A DNA stretch of 38,058 nucleotides, taken from contig QHCC01000048.1 in NCBI GenBank assembly GCA_003243915.1, forward strand, positions 1-38,058. The letters are read 5' to 3'. The first letter of the stretch is position 1. Each line of letters starts with the position of its first letter. Below are positions 17,340-25,290 of the stretch, in pieces. The notes under the pieces were generated by a model that made no database searches, was not told the DNA's origin, and saw only the letters and a program-made list of their open reading frames with translations. The position numbers and the translations under genes are program-made. Source of the DNA: Pseudonocardiales bacterium (GTDB taxonomy: Bacteria > Actinomycetota > Actinomycetes > Mycobacteriales > Jatrophihabitantaceae).

Positions 17340-17824
17340 GAGCTACCCGCGATATCCGCAACTGTCGCAGCCACGGTCGCAGCAAGTTCCCACACTGCCT
17401 CCGTGGCGTCCTTGCCAACAGCACCCATCACCAACACAGGCTCGTGGACTCGCTCCCACCCCATGCCCTTGGTGATCGACTCGACCGCGCGGACCGCTCC
17501 CGTCGTGTCGAGAGTGCCGTGCACGTACAGCCCGTACGGCGCACCGATCTTCGCGGTGAGCGTTGGGTAGTAGACGTTGTCGAAGAACAGCTTCAGGGCG
17601 CCGGACATGTAGCCGATGTTGGCGGGCGTCCCGAGAACGAATCCATCGGCCGCCAGCACATCAACCGCCGTTGCGGCCAGTGCGGGTCTGACCCGGACCT
17701 CAACACCCTCGATGCCATCTGCATGTGTCCCATCGAGAGCTGCTTCGAGCAGCTCTTGGAGTGACGGAGACGTCGTGTGGTGCACGACGAGCAAGACCTT
17801 GGTCGGCGTGAGCTCCGCGCACAT
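17336..17824 (-). CDS. Flavodoxin-like / NAD(P)H-dependent FMN reductase family protein
   Basis: The 162-residue protein has a flavodoxin fold: a first strand KVLLVVHHTTSPSLQELLEAAL with the phosphate-binding loop (HHTTSPS), and DGFVLGTPANIGYMSGALKLFFDNVYYP, where GTPANIGYMSG is the FMN-ring loop found in multimeric flavodoxin-like reductases. It probably binds FMN and shuttles electrons; its partner is unknown. ATG 17824 is preferred over ATG 17848 since TACGTT ends exactly 6 bases before it, the leaderless geometry common in this window, and the first strand starts eight residues later. A truncated copy and a permease gene follow on the same strand. Confidence 0.82.
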   Translation of the reverse strand: MCAELTPTKVLLVVHHTTSPSLQELLEAALDGTHADGIEGVEVRVRPALAATAVDVLAADGFVLGTPANIGYMSGALKLFFDNVYYPTLTAKIGAPYGLYVHGTLDTTGAVRAVESITKGMGWERVHEPVLVMGAVGKDATEAVWELAATVAATVADIAGSS

Positions 17825-17830
17825 GATGTG

Positions 17831-17836
17831 AACGTA
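17831..17836 (-). promoter_or_regulatory. -10 box of leaderless promoter for the flavodoxin-like gene
   Basis: TACGTT on the minus strand with a 6-base gap to ATG 17824. It would drive the flavodoxin-like gene, its truncated copy and the permease. Confidence 0.5.
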
Positions 17837-18001
17837 TCGCTCACCCATTCGGCGCCACGCGGCCTTGACCGTGCCGTGACCGCGTAGCGCTTGTCCGCGC
17901 GTAAGATCAACATCGTCGAAGGTGACGACAATGGCAGATCCGGTACTCGACTGTGCGCCCTAGCCAGATCAGGGCGCGCCCGCACGGCGCAGCGATAGCT
18001 A

Positions 18002-18214
18002 TCAGTCGGTGTCGAGCCGGAAGCCGATCTTCAGCCCCACCTGGACGTGCCCGACGGCGCCGTCCTCGATGTGGCCGCGGATCTCGGTCACCTGGAACCA
18101 GTCGAGTCCGCGGACGGTTTCGGCGGCGCGGGAGATCGCGCCCTTGATCGCGTCGTCGATGCCCTCGCTCGAGGTGCCGACGATCTCGGTGACACGGTAG
18201 GTGTGGCTGGGCAT
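18002..18214 (-). CDS. Dodecin
   Basis: The 70-residue protein matches the dodecin family: small, dodecameric flavin (or CoA/FMN) storage proteins. The sequence runs YRVTEIVGTSSEGIDDAIKGAISRAAETVRGLDWFQVTEIRGHIEDG..VQVGLKIGFRLD, with the tryptophan that stacks on the flavin in GLDWFQV and the family's EGIDDAI helix. A good ribosome site, GAAGGAG, lies 8 bases before ATG 18214, so unlike many neighbours this gene has a leader. It stands alone on the minus strand; nearness to a flavodoxin-like gene is suggestive but not proof of shared flavin biology. Confidence 0.93.
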   Translation of the reverse strand: MPSHTYRVTEIVGTSSEGIDDAIKGAISRAAETVRGLDWFQVTEIRGHIEDGAVGHVQVGLKIGFRLDTD

Positions 18215-18339
18215 CAGGGGGCTCCTTCTCGCGGGGGACGCAACGATTCTCTCGGGGACCGGCCGCCAGCGCGAGCTACCCGCCGCAACCGCGGCGTCGA
18301 ACGCGGTGTCGACCGCGGGGACAGCCCGTTCGACCGCGA

Positions 18340-19206
18340 TCAGGATGCGAACTGATGCAGGTAGAAGCGCGTGCCCTGATCGTCGGTGCAGTCGGCCTCG
18401 AGCGCGTACGGACGGGTAGCGGGCTCGCCGGCCGTCCCGCCGGCGTCACGGACGCGCACGACGGCTGCCTCGAGGTCGTCCACCCGGAAGCACAACATTG
18501 CGCCGAGGTCGTCGCCGCCACCGATCCCGATCATGGGCGCGGTGCCCACCGTCGAGCCGTGCTCGAAGCGCCAGCCGAGCGCGGCGCCGTAAAAGGCACG
18601 GGCAGCGCCGACGTCGGGCGCGAACAGGGTGATGTAGCTGACGTCGCCGGCCACGGCGCCGTTGTCCGGTGCCGGCCGGCCGGGCGGGGGCAGCTCGTGC
18701 AGGTAGAAGTCGATGCCCTGGTCATCGACGCAGTCCGCCACCAACCCGTACGGCTCGCGGCGCGGCTCCCCGGCCGTGCCGCCGTGCCCGCGCACCGCAG
18801 CGACGGCGGCGGTGAGATCGTCGACCCGGTAGGCCAGCACGGCGCCGTGCACGAGTCGGCCGCCAGGCTGCGGGCCGCTCCACAGGCCCACCTGCGGGAT
18901 GACGTCATTGACCTGGTTACCCGCCTGCTCGACCTGCCCGGGCGCGAACGTCCAGCCGAGCACGGCGCCATAGAAGGCGCGCCCACGGGCGAGGTCGGGC
19001 AACCCGACCGAGATGTAGGAGACGTCTCCGGTGCGGGTGCCGTTGCGCGAAAGGCCGTCACGAAGCAGAACGTCGGTCATGGCTTCCTCCTGGGGTGGTG
19101 CTGCCAGCAGCGCGTGCAGGACGCGTTCGCGCAGGGCCGCGGCGAATTCGGGATCGGGGTCGACGGGCGCGATGGGGCTGCGCAACGCGTCCAGCGGATC
19201 AGTCAT
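18340..19206 (-). CDS. Double-VOC (glyoxalase-fold) protein cotranscribed with a sigma factor
   Basis: The 288 residues hold a 43-residue N-terminal segment (DPLDALRSPIAPVDPDPEFAAALRERVLHALL) and two VOC domains, about 58-170 (GDVSYISVGLPDLARGRAFYGAVLGW) and 185-288 (GDVSYITLFAPDVGAARAFYGAALGW). Both end in a DQG.xFYLH motif. Such pairs of betaalphabetabetabeta modules bind metals or small molecules and occur in dioxygenases, glyoxalases and resistance proteins. The ATG overlaps the sigma factor stop by 8 bases. The N-terminal segment is not part of a VOC fold and is a candidate sigma-binding piece, but that is inference. A specific enzymatic activity cannot be named. Confidence 0.85.
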   Translation of the reverse strand: MTDPLDALRSPIAPVDPDPEFAAALRERVLHALLAAPPQEEAMTDVLLRDGLSRNGTRTGDVSYISVGLPDLARGRAFYGAVLGWTFAPGQVEQAGNQVNDVIPQVGLWSGPQPGGRLVHGAVLAYRVDDLTAAVAAVRGHGGTAGEPRREPYGLVADCVDDQGIDFYLHELPPPGRPAPDNGAVAGDVSYITLFAPDVGAARAFYGAALGWRFEHGSTVGTAPMIGIGGGDDLGAMLCFRVDDLEAAVVRVRDAGGTAGEPATRPYALEADCTDDQGTRFYLHQFAS

Positions 19207-19711
19207 CGCTGCCCCCCTGTGTGGTGCCTTCGTAGTCGTGCCGGAACGCCCGGCGGGCGCGCACCAGAAGCGTCTCGGTGGCGTGGACGGTGCGCTCGAG
19301 GACGGCGGCGGTCTCGGCGACGCTGAGACCGTCGAGGTAGCGCAGCGTCAGCGCCGCACGATGCTGCGGCGCGAGCCCGGTGAGGATCTCGTGGGCGCGC
19401 AGCACGTCCAGCGCGACGTCCCACGCGTCCGTATCGGGCGCAGCCGACCCCGCCACCGATTCGAGCAGCCGCTGCTGACGGGCCTGCCAGCGCCAGTGGT
19501 CGGCCAGCTTGTGCCGGGCGATCCCGATCAGCCATGCGATCGTGCGAGGAGCGTCGTCGGGCGCCGCCACCGCGGCCAGGAACGTCTCCGCGGTCAGGTC
19601 TTGGGCGAGCGCGCGGTCCGAGCAGCGCACGATCAGGTAGCCGTAGACCTCCGGCAACGCCCGGTCGTACAGCGCCAGCACATCGGCGCCACGCTCCGGA
19701 ACGATGCTCAC
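19199..19711 (-). CDS. ECF RNA polymerase sigma factor
   Basis: The 170-residue sigma factor shows region 2 (about residues 10-75: YDRALPEVYGYLIVRCSDRALAQDLTAETFLAAV, then TIAWLIGIARHKLADHWR) and region 4 (about 110-165: LAPQHRAALTLRYLDGLSVAETAAVLERTVHATETLLVRARRAF). The start was placed at GTG 19711 because region 2 follows closely; the frame is open to 19759. A TACGAT near 19765 may be the -10 of a promoter with a leader of about 40 bases. The next gene, a double-VOC protein with an extra N-terminal segment, overlaps it and takes the place usually held by an anti-sigma factor. Confidence 0.88.
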   Translation of the reverse strand: MSIVPERGADVLALYDRALPEVYGYLIVRCSDRALAQDLTAETFLAAVAAPDDAPRTIAWLIGIARHKLADHWRWQARQQRLLESVAGSAAPDTDAWDVALDVLRAHEILTGLAPQHRAALTLRYLDGLSVAETAAVLERTVHATETLLVRARRAFRHDYEGTTQGGSDD

Positions 19712-19803
19712 ACCCTTACCGTCGTCCGCCGTGGCGCTTCTCCGACACCCGACACGCACCCGATCGTAAGAACCGCCGGCGGCGGCAGCCGCGAATACCG
19801 GAT

Positions 19804-20577
19804 GTGACCGGCCCCGGCGTCTCGCGTGATCGCACCTACCGCGTGGTGATCGTCGCGTTCCGGCTGGTCTTCCGCGCGCTGGGCCTGCGCTTCGACGTGC
19901 GCAATGCCGCTCAGCTGCCCGCCGCGGGGCCGGCGGTGGTGGCGTGCAACCACATCGGTTTTCTCGACTTCACCTTCGTCGGCCTCGCCGCCTCGCAACG
20001 TCGTCGGCTGGTGCGGTTCATGGCCAAGCAGTCCACCTTCGACAATCAGATCTCCGGACCTCTCATGCGCGCCATGCGGCACATCCCCGTCGACCGGTCG
20101 AACGGGGCGGCCGCGTACCGGCGTGCCGCCGGGCAGCTGCAACGCGGCGAGATCGTGGGGATATTTCCGGAGGCCACGATCAGCCGGGCCTGGACGCTCA
20201 AACCGTTCAAGCTCGGCGCGGCCACCCTCGCCGTGCGTGAGCAGGTACCGCTGATCCCGGTCGTCACGTGGGGCGGGCACCGGGTGTTGACGGTGGGCGG
20301 CAGATGGAGCCTGCGCCGGGGCAAGGCCGTCGCGGTGTTCGTCGGCGAACCGATCGTCCCCGAGCCGCAGGCGGATGTCGCCGCGGTGGACGGTGAGCTA
20401 CGCCGGCGTATGCAGCAGCTGCTGGAGCTGGCGCAGGGCAGCTATCCGGACCGGCCCCGCAGTGACGCGGACCGGTGGTGGCTGCCCATGCACCTCGGTG
20501 GCAGCGCTCCGGCGCCCGCCGAGGCGGCCGAGCTCGACACCGCGGCCCTGCGCGGGGGCGACCTGGTCAGGCGCTGA
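19804..20577 (+). CDS. 1-acyl-sn-glycerol-3-phosphate acyltransferase family protein
   Basis: The 257-residue protein belongs to the PlsC-type acyltransferases that attach an acyl chain to lysophosphatidic acid or a related acceptor at the inner membrane face. The catalytic motif is NHIGFLD (HX4D, around residues 47-53), the second block FMAKQSTFDN, and the phosphate-binding block FPEATIS in place of the commoner FPEGTRS. An N-terminal hydrophobic stretch (YRVVIVAFRLVFRAL) should hold it to the membrane. GTG 19804 was chosen because the homologous region starts soon after; the frame runs open from 19534 but opposite the sigma factor gene. Its end overlaps the convergent MFS gene by 11 bases. 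Confidence 0.88.
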   Translation: MTGPGVSRDRTYRVVIVAFRLVFRALGLRFDVRNAAQLPAAGPAVVACNHIGFLDFTFVGLAASQRRRLVRFMAKQSTFDNQISGPLMRAMRHIPVDRSNGAAAYRRAAGQLQRGEIVGIFPEATISRAWTLKPFKLGAATLAVREQVPLIPVVTWGGHRVLTVGGRWSLRRGKAVAVFVGEPIVPEPQADVAAVDGELRRRMQQLLELAQGSYPDRPRSDADRWWLPMHLGGSAPAPAEAAELDTAALRGGDLVRR

Positions 20578-21760
20578 CGCGCCGGGACGCGTGCCGCCAC
20601 AGGGCTGCAGCGGCGAGCAGCGCGTAGCCCAGCAGGCTGAGCAGGCCGACCCGCAGGTCGAAGACCTGGGCGAGTGCGGCAACCACGACCGGTCCCAGGA
20701 TCTGGCCCACCGACGCGGCTACCAGCACCTGCCCGATCGCCGCGTCCGCGCCGCGCGTGCTGGCCGCGACGTGCAGCGACGAGGTGAGCGGGAACGTCGC
20801 CGCGACCCCGGCGCCCACGAGGCCCAGGCCGATCCCGGCCACGACCGCGTTGCCGGCGCTGAGCAGGACGGGCAGCCCGAGCAGTGCCAGGGCGATCGCG
20901 CCGGCCAGCAGCACGTCGGCACCGAAGCGGTGCGCGAGCCGGCTGGCGAGCACCCGGCCCACCAGATTGGCGACGTAGAGGCCGCTGACCATCGCCACCG
21001 CCAGGCGACGGTCCAGACCGACGTCGTCGCCGAGGTAGCTGGCAAGCCAGAACGCCAGGGAGAACTCAAGGGCCACTACGGCGAAGATGATCACGAGCGT
21101 CGGTGGTGGTCGGCGCTTCGCGCTGTCCTGGCTCGGTGGGACGGCGGGCGGCGCGACCGCCGCCGCAATGGGCACCGCCGCCGTGACAAGCACAGCCAGT
21201 GCGACGAGCACCGCGGCGAAGACGAAGGACATCCGCCAACCCAGCGCCGTGCCCGCGACGGCGCTGATCAGCAGCGGGGCGATGATGCCGCCGAGGCTGA
21301 CCGCCACCTCGCCCTCGGCCATCGCCACCGTGCGGCGCGGGCCGTGCACGTCGGCGAGCACCGCCCACACCCGAATCAGCGCGGCCGTCCCGAGCAGGCT
21401 GACGAGCAGCGCCGCCGAGACGGTGATGGCCAGCGCGTTGCCGTAGCCGACCGCGAGCCACGCGGCTGCGGCACCGAGCAGCCCGGCGCGGATCACCACC
21501 GAGCGGGCCGGCATGCGTCGCACGCGCGCGCTGAACAGACCCGCCATCCCGCCGCCGACCGCGAAGGCCACCTGGTGCAGCACCCCGCCCAGGTAGGACA
21601 GGTGCTCGGCGTCGCGCAGATAGGGCAGGGCCGGCCCGAGCCCGGCGTTGAGCACGCCGAAGGCCAGCAGGGCTGCGAACACCGCGCGGGTGACCCGATC
21701 ACGGCGATACCCGGGCCGGTCGATGCCCCGGGTGATGTCGCGGGTCTCGGCGGCGGACAT
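20567..21760 (-). CDS. MFS transporter
   Basis: The 397-residue membrane protein has about twelve hydrophobic segments split by a charged central loop (SQDSAKRRPPPT around residue 200), as usual for the major facilitator superfamily. Motif-like features are FSARVRRMPARSVV after the second helix and the matching ASRLAHRFGADVLLAG in the second half. No specific substrate is suggested. ATG 21760 was chosen since TAGACT ends 7 bases upstream; the frame is open to 21949 but that would read opposite dnaE2. It is divergent from dnaE2 with 71 bases between starts, so LexA binding there might also affect it. Confidence 0.85.
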   Translation of the reverse strand: MSAAETRDITRGIDRPGYRRDRVTRAVFAALLAFGVLNAGLGPALPYLRDAEHLSYLGGVLHQVAFAVGGGMAGLFSARVRRMPARSVVIRAGLLGAAAAWLAVGYGNALAITVSAALLVSLLGTAALIRVWAVLADVHGPRRTVAMAEGEVAVSLGGIIAPLLISAVAGTALGWRMSFVFAAVLVALAVLVTAAVPIAAAVAPPAVPPSQDSAKRRPPPTLVIIFAVVALEFSLAFWLASYLGDDVGLDRRLAVAMVSGLYVANLVGRVLASRLAHRFGADVLLAGAIALALLGLPVLLSAGNAVVAGIGLGLVGAGVAATFPLTSSLHVAASTRGADAAIGQVLVAASVGQILGPVVVAALAQVFDLRVGLLSLLGYALLAAAALWRHASRRVSA

Positions 21761-21767
21761 GGCCGCG

Positions 21768-21773
21768 AGTCTA
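21768..21773 (-). promoter_or_regulatory. -10 box of leaderless promoter for the MFS transporter
   Basis: TAGACT on the minus strand ends 7 bases before ATG 21760. It lies about 33 bases from the dnaE2 LexA box on the other strand. Confidence 0.5.
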
Positions 21774-21805
21774 GGTGCGGTCGGACTGGTGGTGACTCGC
21801 AAAAA

Positions 21806-21821
21806 TAGAACTGACGTTCTA
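21806..21821 (+). promoter_or_regulatory. LexA (SOS) box of dnaE2
   Basis: TAGAACTGACGTTCTA is a perfect palindrome with 6-base arms around TGAC. The GAAC-N4-GTTC core equals that of the imuA' box at 13115-13130. It overlaps the first two bases of the dnaE2 -10 hexamer, so bound LexA would prevent promoter opening. Confidence 0.88.
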
Positions 21822-21825
21822 CACT
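21820..21825 (+). promoter_or_regulatory. -10 box of leaderless dnaE2 promoter
   Basis: TACACT ends 6 bases before ATG 21832, placing the transcription start at the A of the codon. No convincing -35 is visible. Confidence 0.65.
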
Positions 21826-21831
21826 GGTGGG

Positions 21832-24800
21832 ATGGGCTGGCAGAACCCACCGATTCCGTGGCACGAGCTGGAGCGGCGGCTGTCCGGACGCCCCGCACTG
21901 GCTCACGGGCCCCCCGCCGGTGATGGCGGTGACTCGCCGGCCTGGTCACGCAAGCGCCCGCCCTACCAGGCCGTCCCGGTGGCGCGCCCGGCCAGCCCGA
22001 TTGGTTATGCCGAGCTGCACGCCCACTCCTCCTTCAGCTTCCTCGACGGCGCCAGCTCGCCCGAGGAGTTGGTCGAGGAGGCGGTCCGGCTCGGCCTGTC
22101 GGCGCTCACCCTCACCGACCACGACGGGATGTACGGCATCGTGCGTTTCGCTGAGGCGGCCGAGGCGCTGGGGCTGCCCACCGCGTTCGGCGCGGAGCTG
22201 TCCGTCGACGTCACACTGCCGGCCACCAAGGCCGAACGGATGATCGCCGCCCGGGTGGGCATCCCCGATCCTCCCGGCACGCACCTGCTGGCGCTCGCCC
22301 GTGATCCGACCGGCTACGCCAGCCTGTGCCGCGTCATCAGCAAGGCGCACCTGCGCGGCGGAGCCAAGGGCAGGCCGGTCTATGACCTGGATGAGCTAGC
22401 CGAGGCGGCCGACGGGCACTGGCTGGTACTCACCGGCTGCCGCAAGGGCGCGGTGCGGCAGGCCCTCGAACCCGGCCGCGGCACGTTCGCCCTCGACCCG
22501 GCCCGGCGGGCGCTGGGCGAACTGGTCGGGCGCTTCGGGCGCGACAACGTCGCCGTCGAGTTGACCTACGAACTCGACCCGCTCGCCGACGATCGCTACG
22601 ACGCTCTCGCGCTGCTGGCCGACGAGGCCGGGTTGTCGATCGTGGCCTCCACTGCTGCGCACTACCACGCGCCGGTGCGGCGGCCGCTGGCCACGGCCAT
22701 GGCCGCGGTGCGGGCCCGCAGCAGCCTGGACGAGCTCGACGGCTGGCTGCCCGCCGGATCATCAGCGTCCGGTTCGCACCTGCGCTCGGGCGATGAGATG
22801 GCGCAGCGCTTCGCCCGGTGGCCCGGCGCGGTCGAGACGGCCGAACGCCTGGGCAAGGAGCTGGCGTTCCCGCTCACGCTGATCGCCCCCGACCTGCCGC
22901 CGTTCCCTGTGCCGCCCGGGCACACCGAGATGACCTATCTGCGCGAGCTGACCTACGCTGGCGCGGCCGAGCGCTTCCGGGGCAAGGCGCACGAGGCTGC
23001 GGCCTACCGCCAGATCGAGCACGAGCTGGCGGTCATCGAAGAGCTGCACTTTCCCGGGTACTTCCTCGTGGTCTGGGACATCGTCCGGTTCTGCCGTTCG
23101 AAGGGGATCCTCTGCCAGGGCCGCGGCTCGGCCGCCAACTCCGCGGTCTGTTACGCGCTGAAGGTCACTGCCGTCGATGCCGTCGACTACCAGCTGATGT
23201 TCGAGCGCTTCCTGGCCCCCGAGCGTGGCGAACCCCCCGACATCGACATCGACATCGAGTCCGACCGCCGCGAGGAGGCCATCCAGTACGTCTACGAACT
23301 GCACGGGCGCGAACACGCGGCGCAGGTCGCGAACGTCATCACCTACCGGCCCAAGTCGGCGATCCGCGACGTCGCCAAGGCGCTGGGCTACTCCACCGGA
23401 CAGCAGGACGCGTGGAGCAAGGAGATCGAGCAGGGTTATTACTGGAGCCCTGAACCCAGCCACGAACGCGATGAGCGCTCGCGCGAAGCCGACTCCGCCG
23501 CCGCGCGAGCGCAGCGAGTGGTCGAGATCGAAGCCGACTCCCGGCGGATGGGCACAGCGCCGCCGCTGGTCGTCGCACTCGCCGCCGAGCTGCAGAACGC
23601 GCCGCGCCACCTGGGCATCCACTCCGGCGGAATGGTGATGTGTGACCGTCCGGTGATCGAGGTCTGCCCCGTCGAGTGGGGCCGGATGCCAGGGCGCACC
23701 GTGCTGCAGTGGGACAAGGACGACTGCGCCGCCATCGGCCTGGTGAAGTTCGACCTGCTCGGGCTGGGCATGCTCTCGGCGCTGCAGTACTGCTTCGAGC
23801 TGGTCGAGTCCTGGCACGGCATCAGCTACGACCTCGACTCGATCCCCAAGGAGGCCGTCTGCGTCTACGACATGCTCTGCGCCGCCGACTCGATCGGGGT
23901 TTTCCAGGTCGAGTCACGTGCGCAGATGGCCACGCTGCCGCGGCTGCGCCCACGCAACTTCTATGACCTGGCGATCGAGATCGCGCTGATCCGGCCCGGG
24001 CCGATCCAGGGCGACTCGGTGCACCCCTACATCCGGCGGCGCCACGGCGAGGAGGCCATCACCTACCCGCACCCGCGCCTGGAAGGGCCGCTGAAACGGA
24101 CGCTGGGCATTCCGCTGTTCCAGGAGCAGCTGATGCAGCTGGCCGTCGCCGTCGCCGACTTCACGCCGGCCGAGGCCGACCGGCTGCGCCGGGCGATGGG
24201 CTCCAAGCGGTCCCGCGACAAGATCGAGACGATGCGGATCCGGCTCTACGACGGCATGGCCGCCAACGGCATCACCGGCGCGGTGGCCGAGCAGATCTAC
24301 GAGAAGATCCAAGCCTTCGCGGCGTTCGGCTTCGCCGAGAGCCACTCGATCAGCTTCGCGCTGCTGGTCTACGCCTCATCCTGGCTCAAGCGGCACTACC
24401 CGGCGGCGTTCCTGGCGGCACTGCTGAACGCGCAGCCGATGGGCTTCTACTCGCCGCAGTCACTGGTGCACGACGCGAAGCGGCACGGCATCGACGTGCA
24501 TCCGCCCTCGCTGGCTGTCTCGGCGGCGGATGCCTCGTTGGAAGCCGGGGCGGGCGACTCGCAGTGCCCATGTCTGGATGCGCCGCAGCCGGCGGTGCGG
24601 CTCGGGCTGGCCAGCGTGCGCACGATCGGCACCGAGCTGGCCGAGCGGATCGTGGCCGAGCGGGCAACGGCACCGTTTACGTCCATGGCCGATCTGGCCC
24701 GGCGGGTGGGGCTGTCCGCCGACCAGGTCGAGGCACTGGCCACCGCCGGTGCGTTCGACTGCTTCGGCGTCGCAAGGCGCGACGCGCTCTGGGCGGCCGG

Positions 24801-25290
24801 CGCGGCGGCGACGGCCCGCCCCGGGCAGCTGGACGTGGTCACCTTCGACGAGTCGAGCACGCCCGCGCTGCCGGCAATGACCGAACCGGAGCAGCTGATC
24901 GCCGACATGTGGGCTACCGGCATCACCACCGAGTGCTACCCCACCGCGCTGATCCGGCACCGCCTCGACGCCCTGGGCATCATCACCTCGGCCGGCCTGC
25001 GCTGCCTGGAGAACCGCACCCGGGTCACCGTCGGCGGGGTGGTCACCCACCGGCAGCGACCGGCTACCGCCCGCGGCGTCACCTTCCTCAACCTGGAGGA
25101 CGAGACGGGCATGGTGAACGTGATCGTCGACGAGGTGGTGTGGGGGCGGCACCGTCGGGTCGCGCGCGAGGCCGGCGGCCTGCTCATCCGCGGCATGCTC
25201 GAACGCACCGGTGACGTGATCAACGTGCTGGCCGAACGCATCGAGAAGCTGAACCTTGGCCTGCGCACCACAAGCCGAGACTTCCGATAA
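21832..25290 (+). CDS. dnaE2: Error-prone DNA polymerase DnaE2
   Basis: The 1152-residue C-family polymerase performs damage-induced mutagenic synthesis together with ImuB and ImuA'. The PHP domain opens with YAELHAHSSFSFLDGAS (about residue 60) and TLTDHDGMYG. The palm has the catalytic aspartates in PPDIDIDIESDRREEAI (about 465-480). LGIHSGGMVMCDRP and VLQWDKDDCAAIGLVKFDLLGLGML are highly typical of DnaE2. The C-terminal OB domain includes TRVTVGGVVTHRQRPATARG and FLNLEDETGMVNVIV. An extra segment of about 28 residues at 544-572 (HERDERSREADSAAAR...) matches repeat modules of the imuA'-imuB intergenic DNA, and such an insert is not expected at this point between SKEIEQGYY and RRMGTAPP. The gene stands under its own LexA box with no leader. 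Confidence 0.96.
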   Translation: MGWQNPPIPWHELERRLSGRPALAHGPPAGDGGDSPAWSRKRPPYQAVPVARPASPIGYAELHAHSSFSFLDGASSPEELVEEAVRLGLSALTLTDHDGMYGIVRFAEAAEALGLPTAFGAELSVDVTLPATKAERMIAARVGIPDPPGTHLLALARDPTGYASLCRVISKAHLRGGAKGRPVYDLDELAEAADGHWLVLTGCRKGAVRQALEPGRGTFALDPARRALGELVGRFGRDNVAVELTYELDPLADDRYDALALLADEAGLSIVASTAAHYHAPVRRPLATAMAAVRARSSLDELDGWLPAGSSASGSHLRSGDEMAQRFARWPGAVETAERLGKELAFPLTLIAPDLPPFPVPPGHTEMTYLRELTYAGAAERFRGKAHEAAAYRQIEHELAVIEELHFPGYFLVVWDIVRFCRSKGILCQGRGSAANSAVCYALKVTAVDAVDYQLMFERFLAPERGEPPDIDIDIESDRREEAIQYVYELHGREHAAQVANVITYRPKSAIRDVAKALGYSTGQQDAWSKEIEQGYYWSPEPSHERDERSREADSAAARAQRVVEIEADSRRMGTAPPLVVALAAELQNAPRHLGIHSGGMVMCDRPVIEVCPVEWGRMPGRTVLQWDKDDCAAIGLVKFDLLGLGMLSALQYCFELVESWHGISYDLDSIPKEAVCVYDMLCAADSIGVFQVESRAQMATLPRLRPRNFYDLAIEIALIRPGPIQGDSVHPYIRRRHGEEAITYPHPRLEGPLKRTLGIPLFQEQLMQLAVAVADFTPAEADRLRRAMGSKRSRDKIETMRIRLYDGMAANGITGAVAEQIYEKIQAFAAFGFAESHSISFALLVYASSWLKRHYPAAFLAALLNAQPMGFYSPQSLVHDAKRHGIDVHPPSLAVSAADASLEAGAGDSQCPCLDAPQPAVRLGLASVRTIGTELAERIVAERATAPFTSMADLARRVGLSADQVEALATAGAFDCFGVARRDALWAAGAAATARPGQLDVVTFDESSTPALPAMTEPEQLIADMWATGITTECYPTALIRHRLDALGIITSAGLRCLENRTRVTVGGVVTHRQRPATARGVTFLNLEDETGMVNVIVDEVVWGRHRRVAREAGGLLIRGMLERTGDVINVLAERIEKLNLGLRTTSRDFR
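23461..23546 (+). repeat. Repeat module embedded in frame in dnaE2
   Basis: GCGATGAGCGCTCGCGCGAA (from 23468) nearly equals the modules at 13827 and 13970 beside the palindrome between imuA' and imuB, and GAGCGCAGCGAGTGG..GAGATCGA (from about 23508) resembles 14157-14185 in the same intergenic region. The segment is in frame and codes for a hydrophilic, charged stretch, so it reads as a linker. Confidence 0.6.

Noticed and set aside
17931-17963. Ten-residue open frame (MADPVLDCAP) after AAGGTG
   Set aside because: Too short to support as a gene, with no leader-peptide target such as a downstream biosynthetic gene on that strand.
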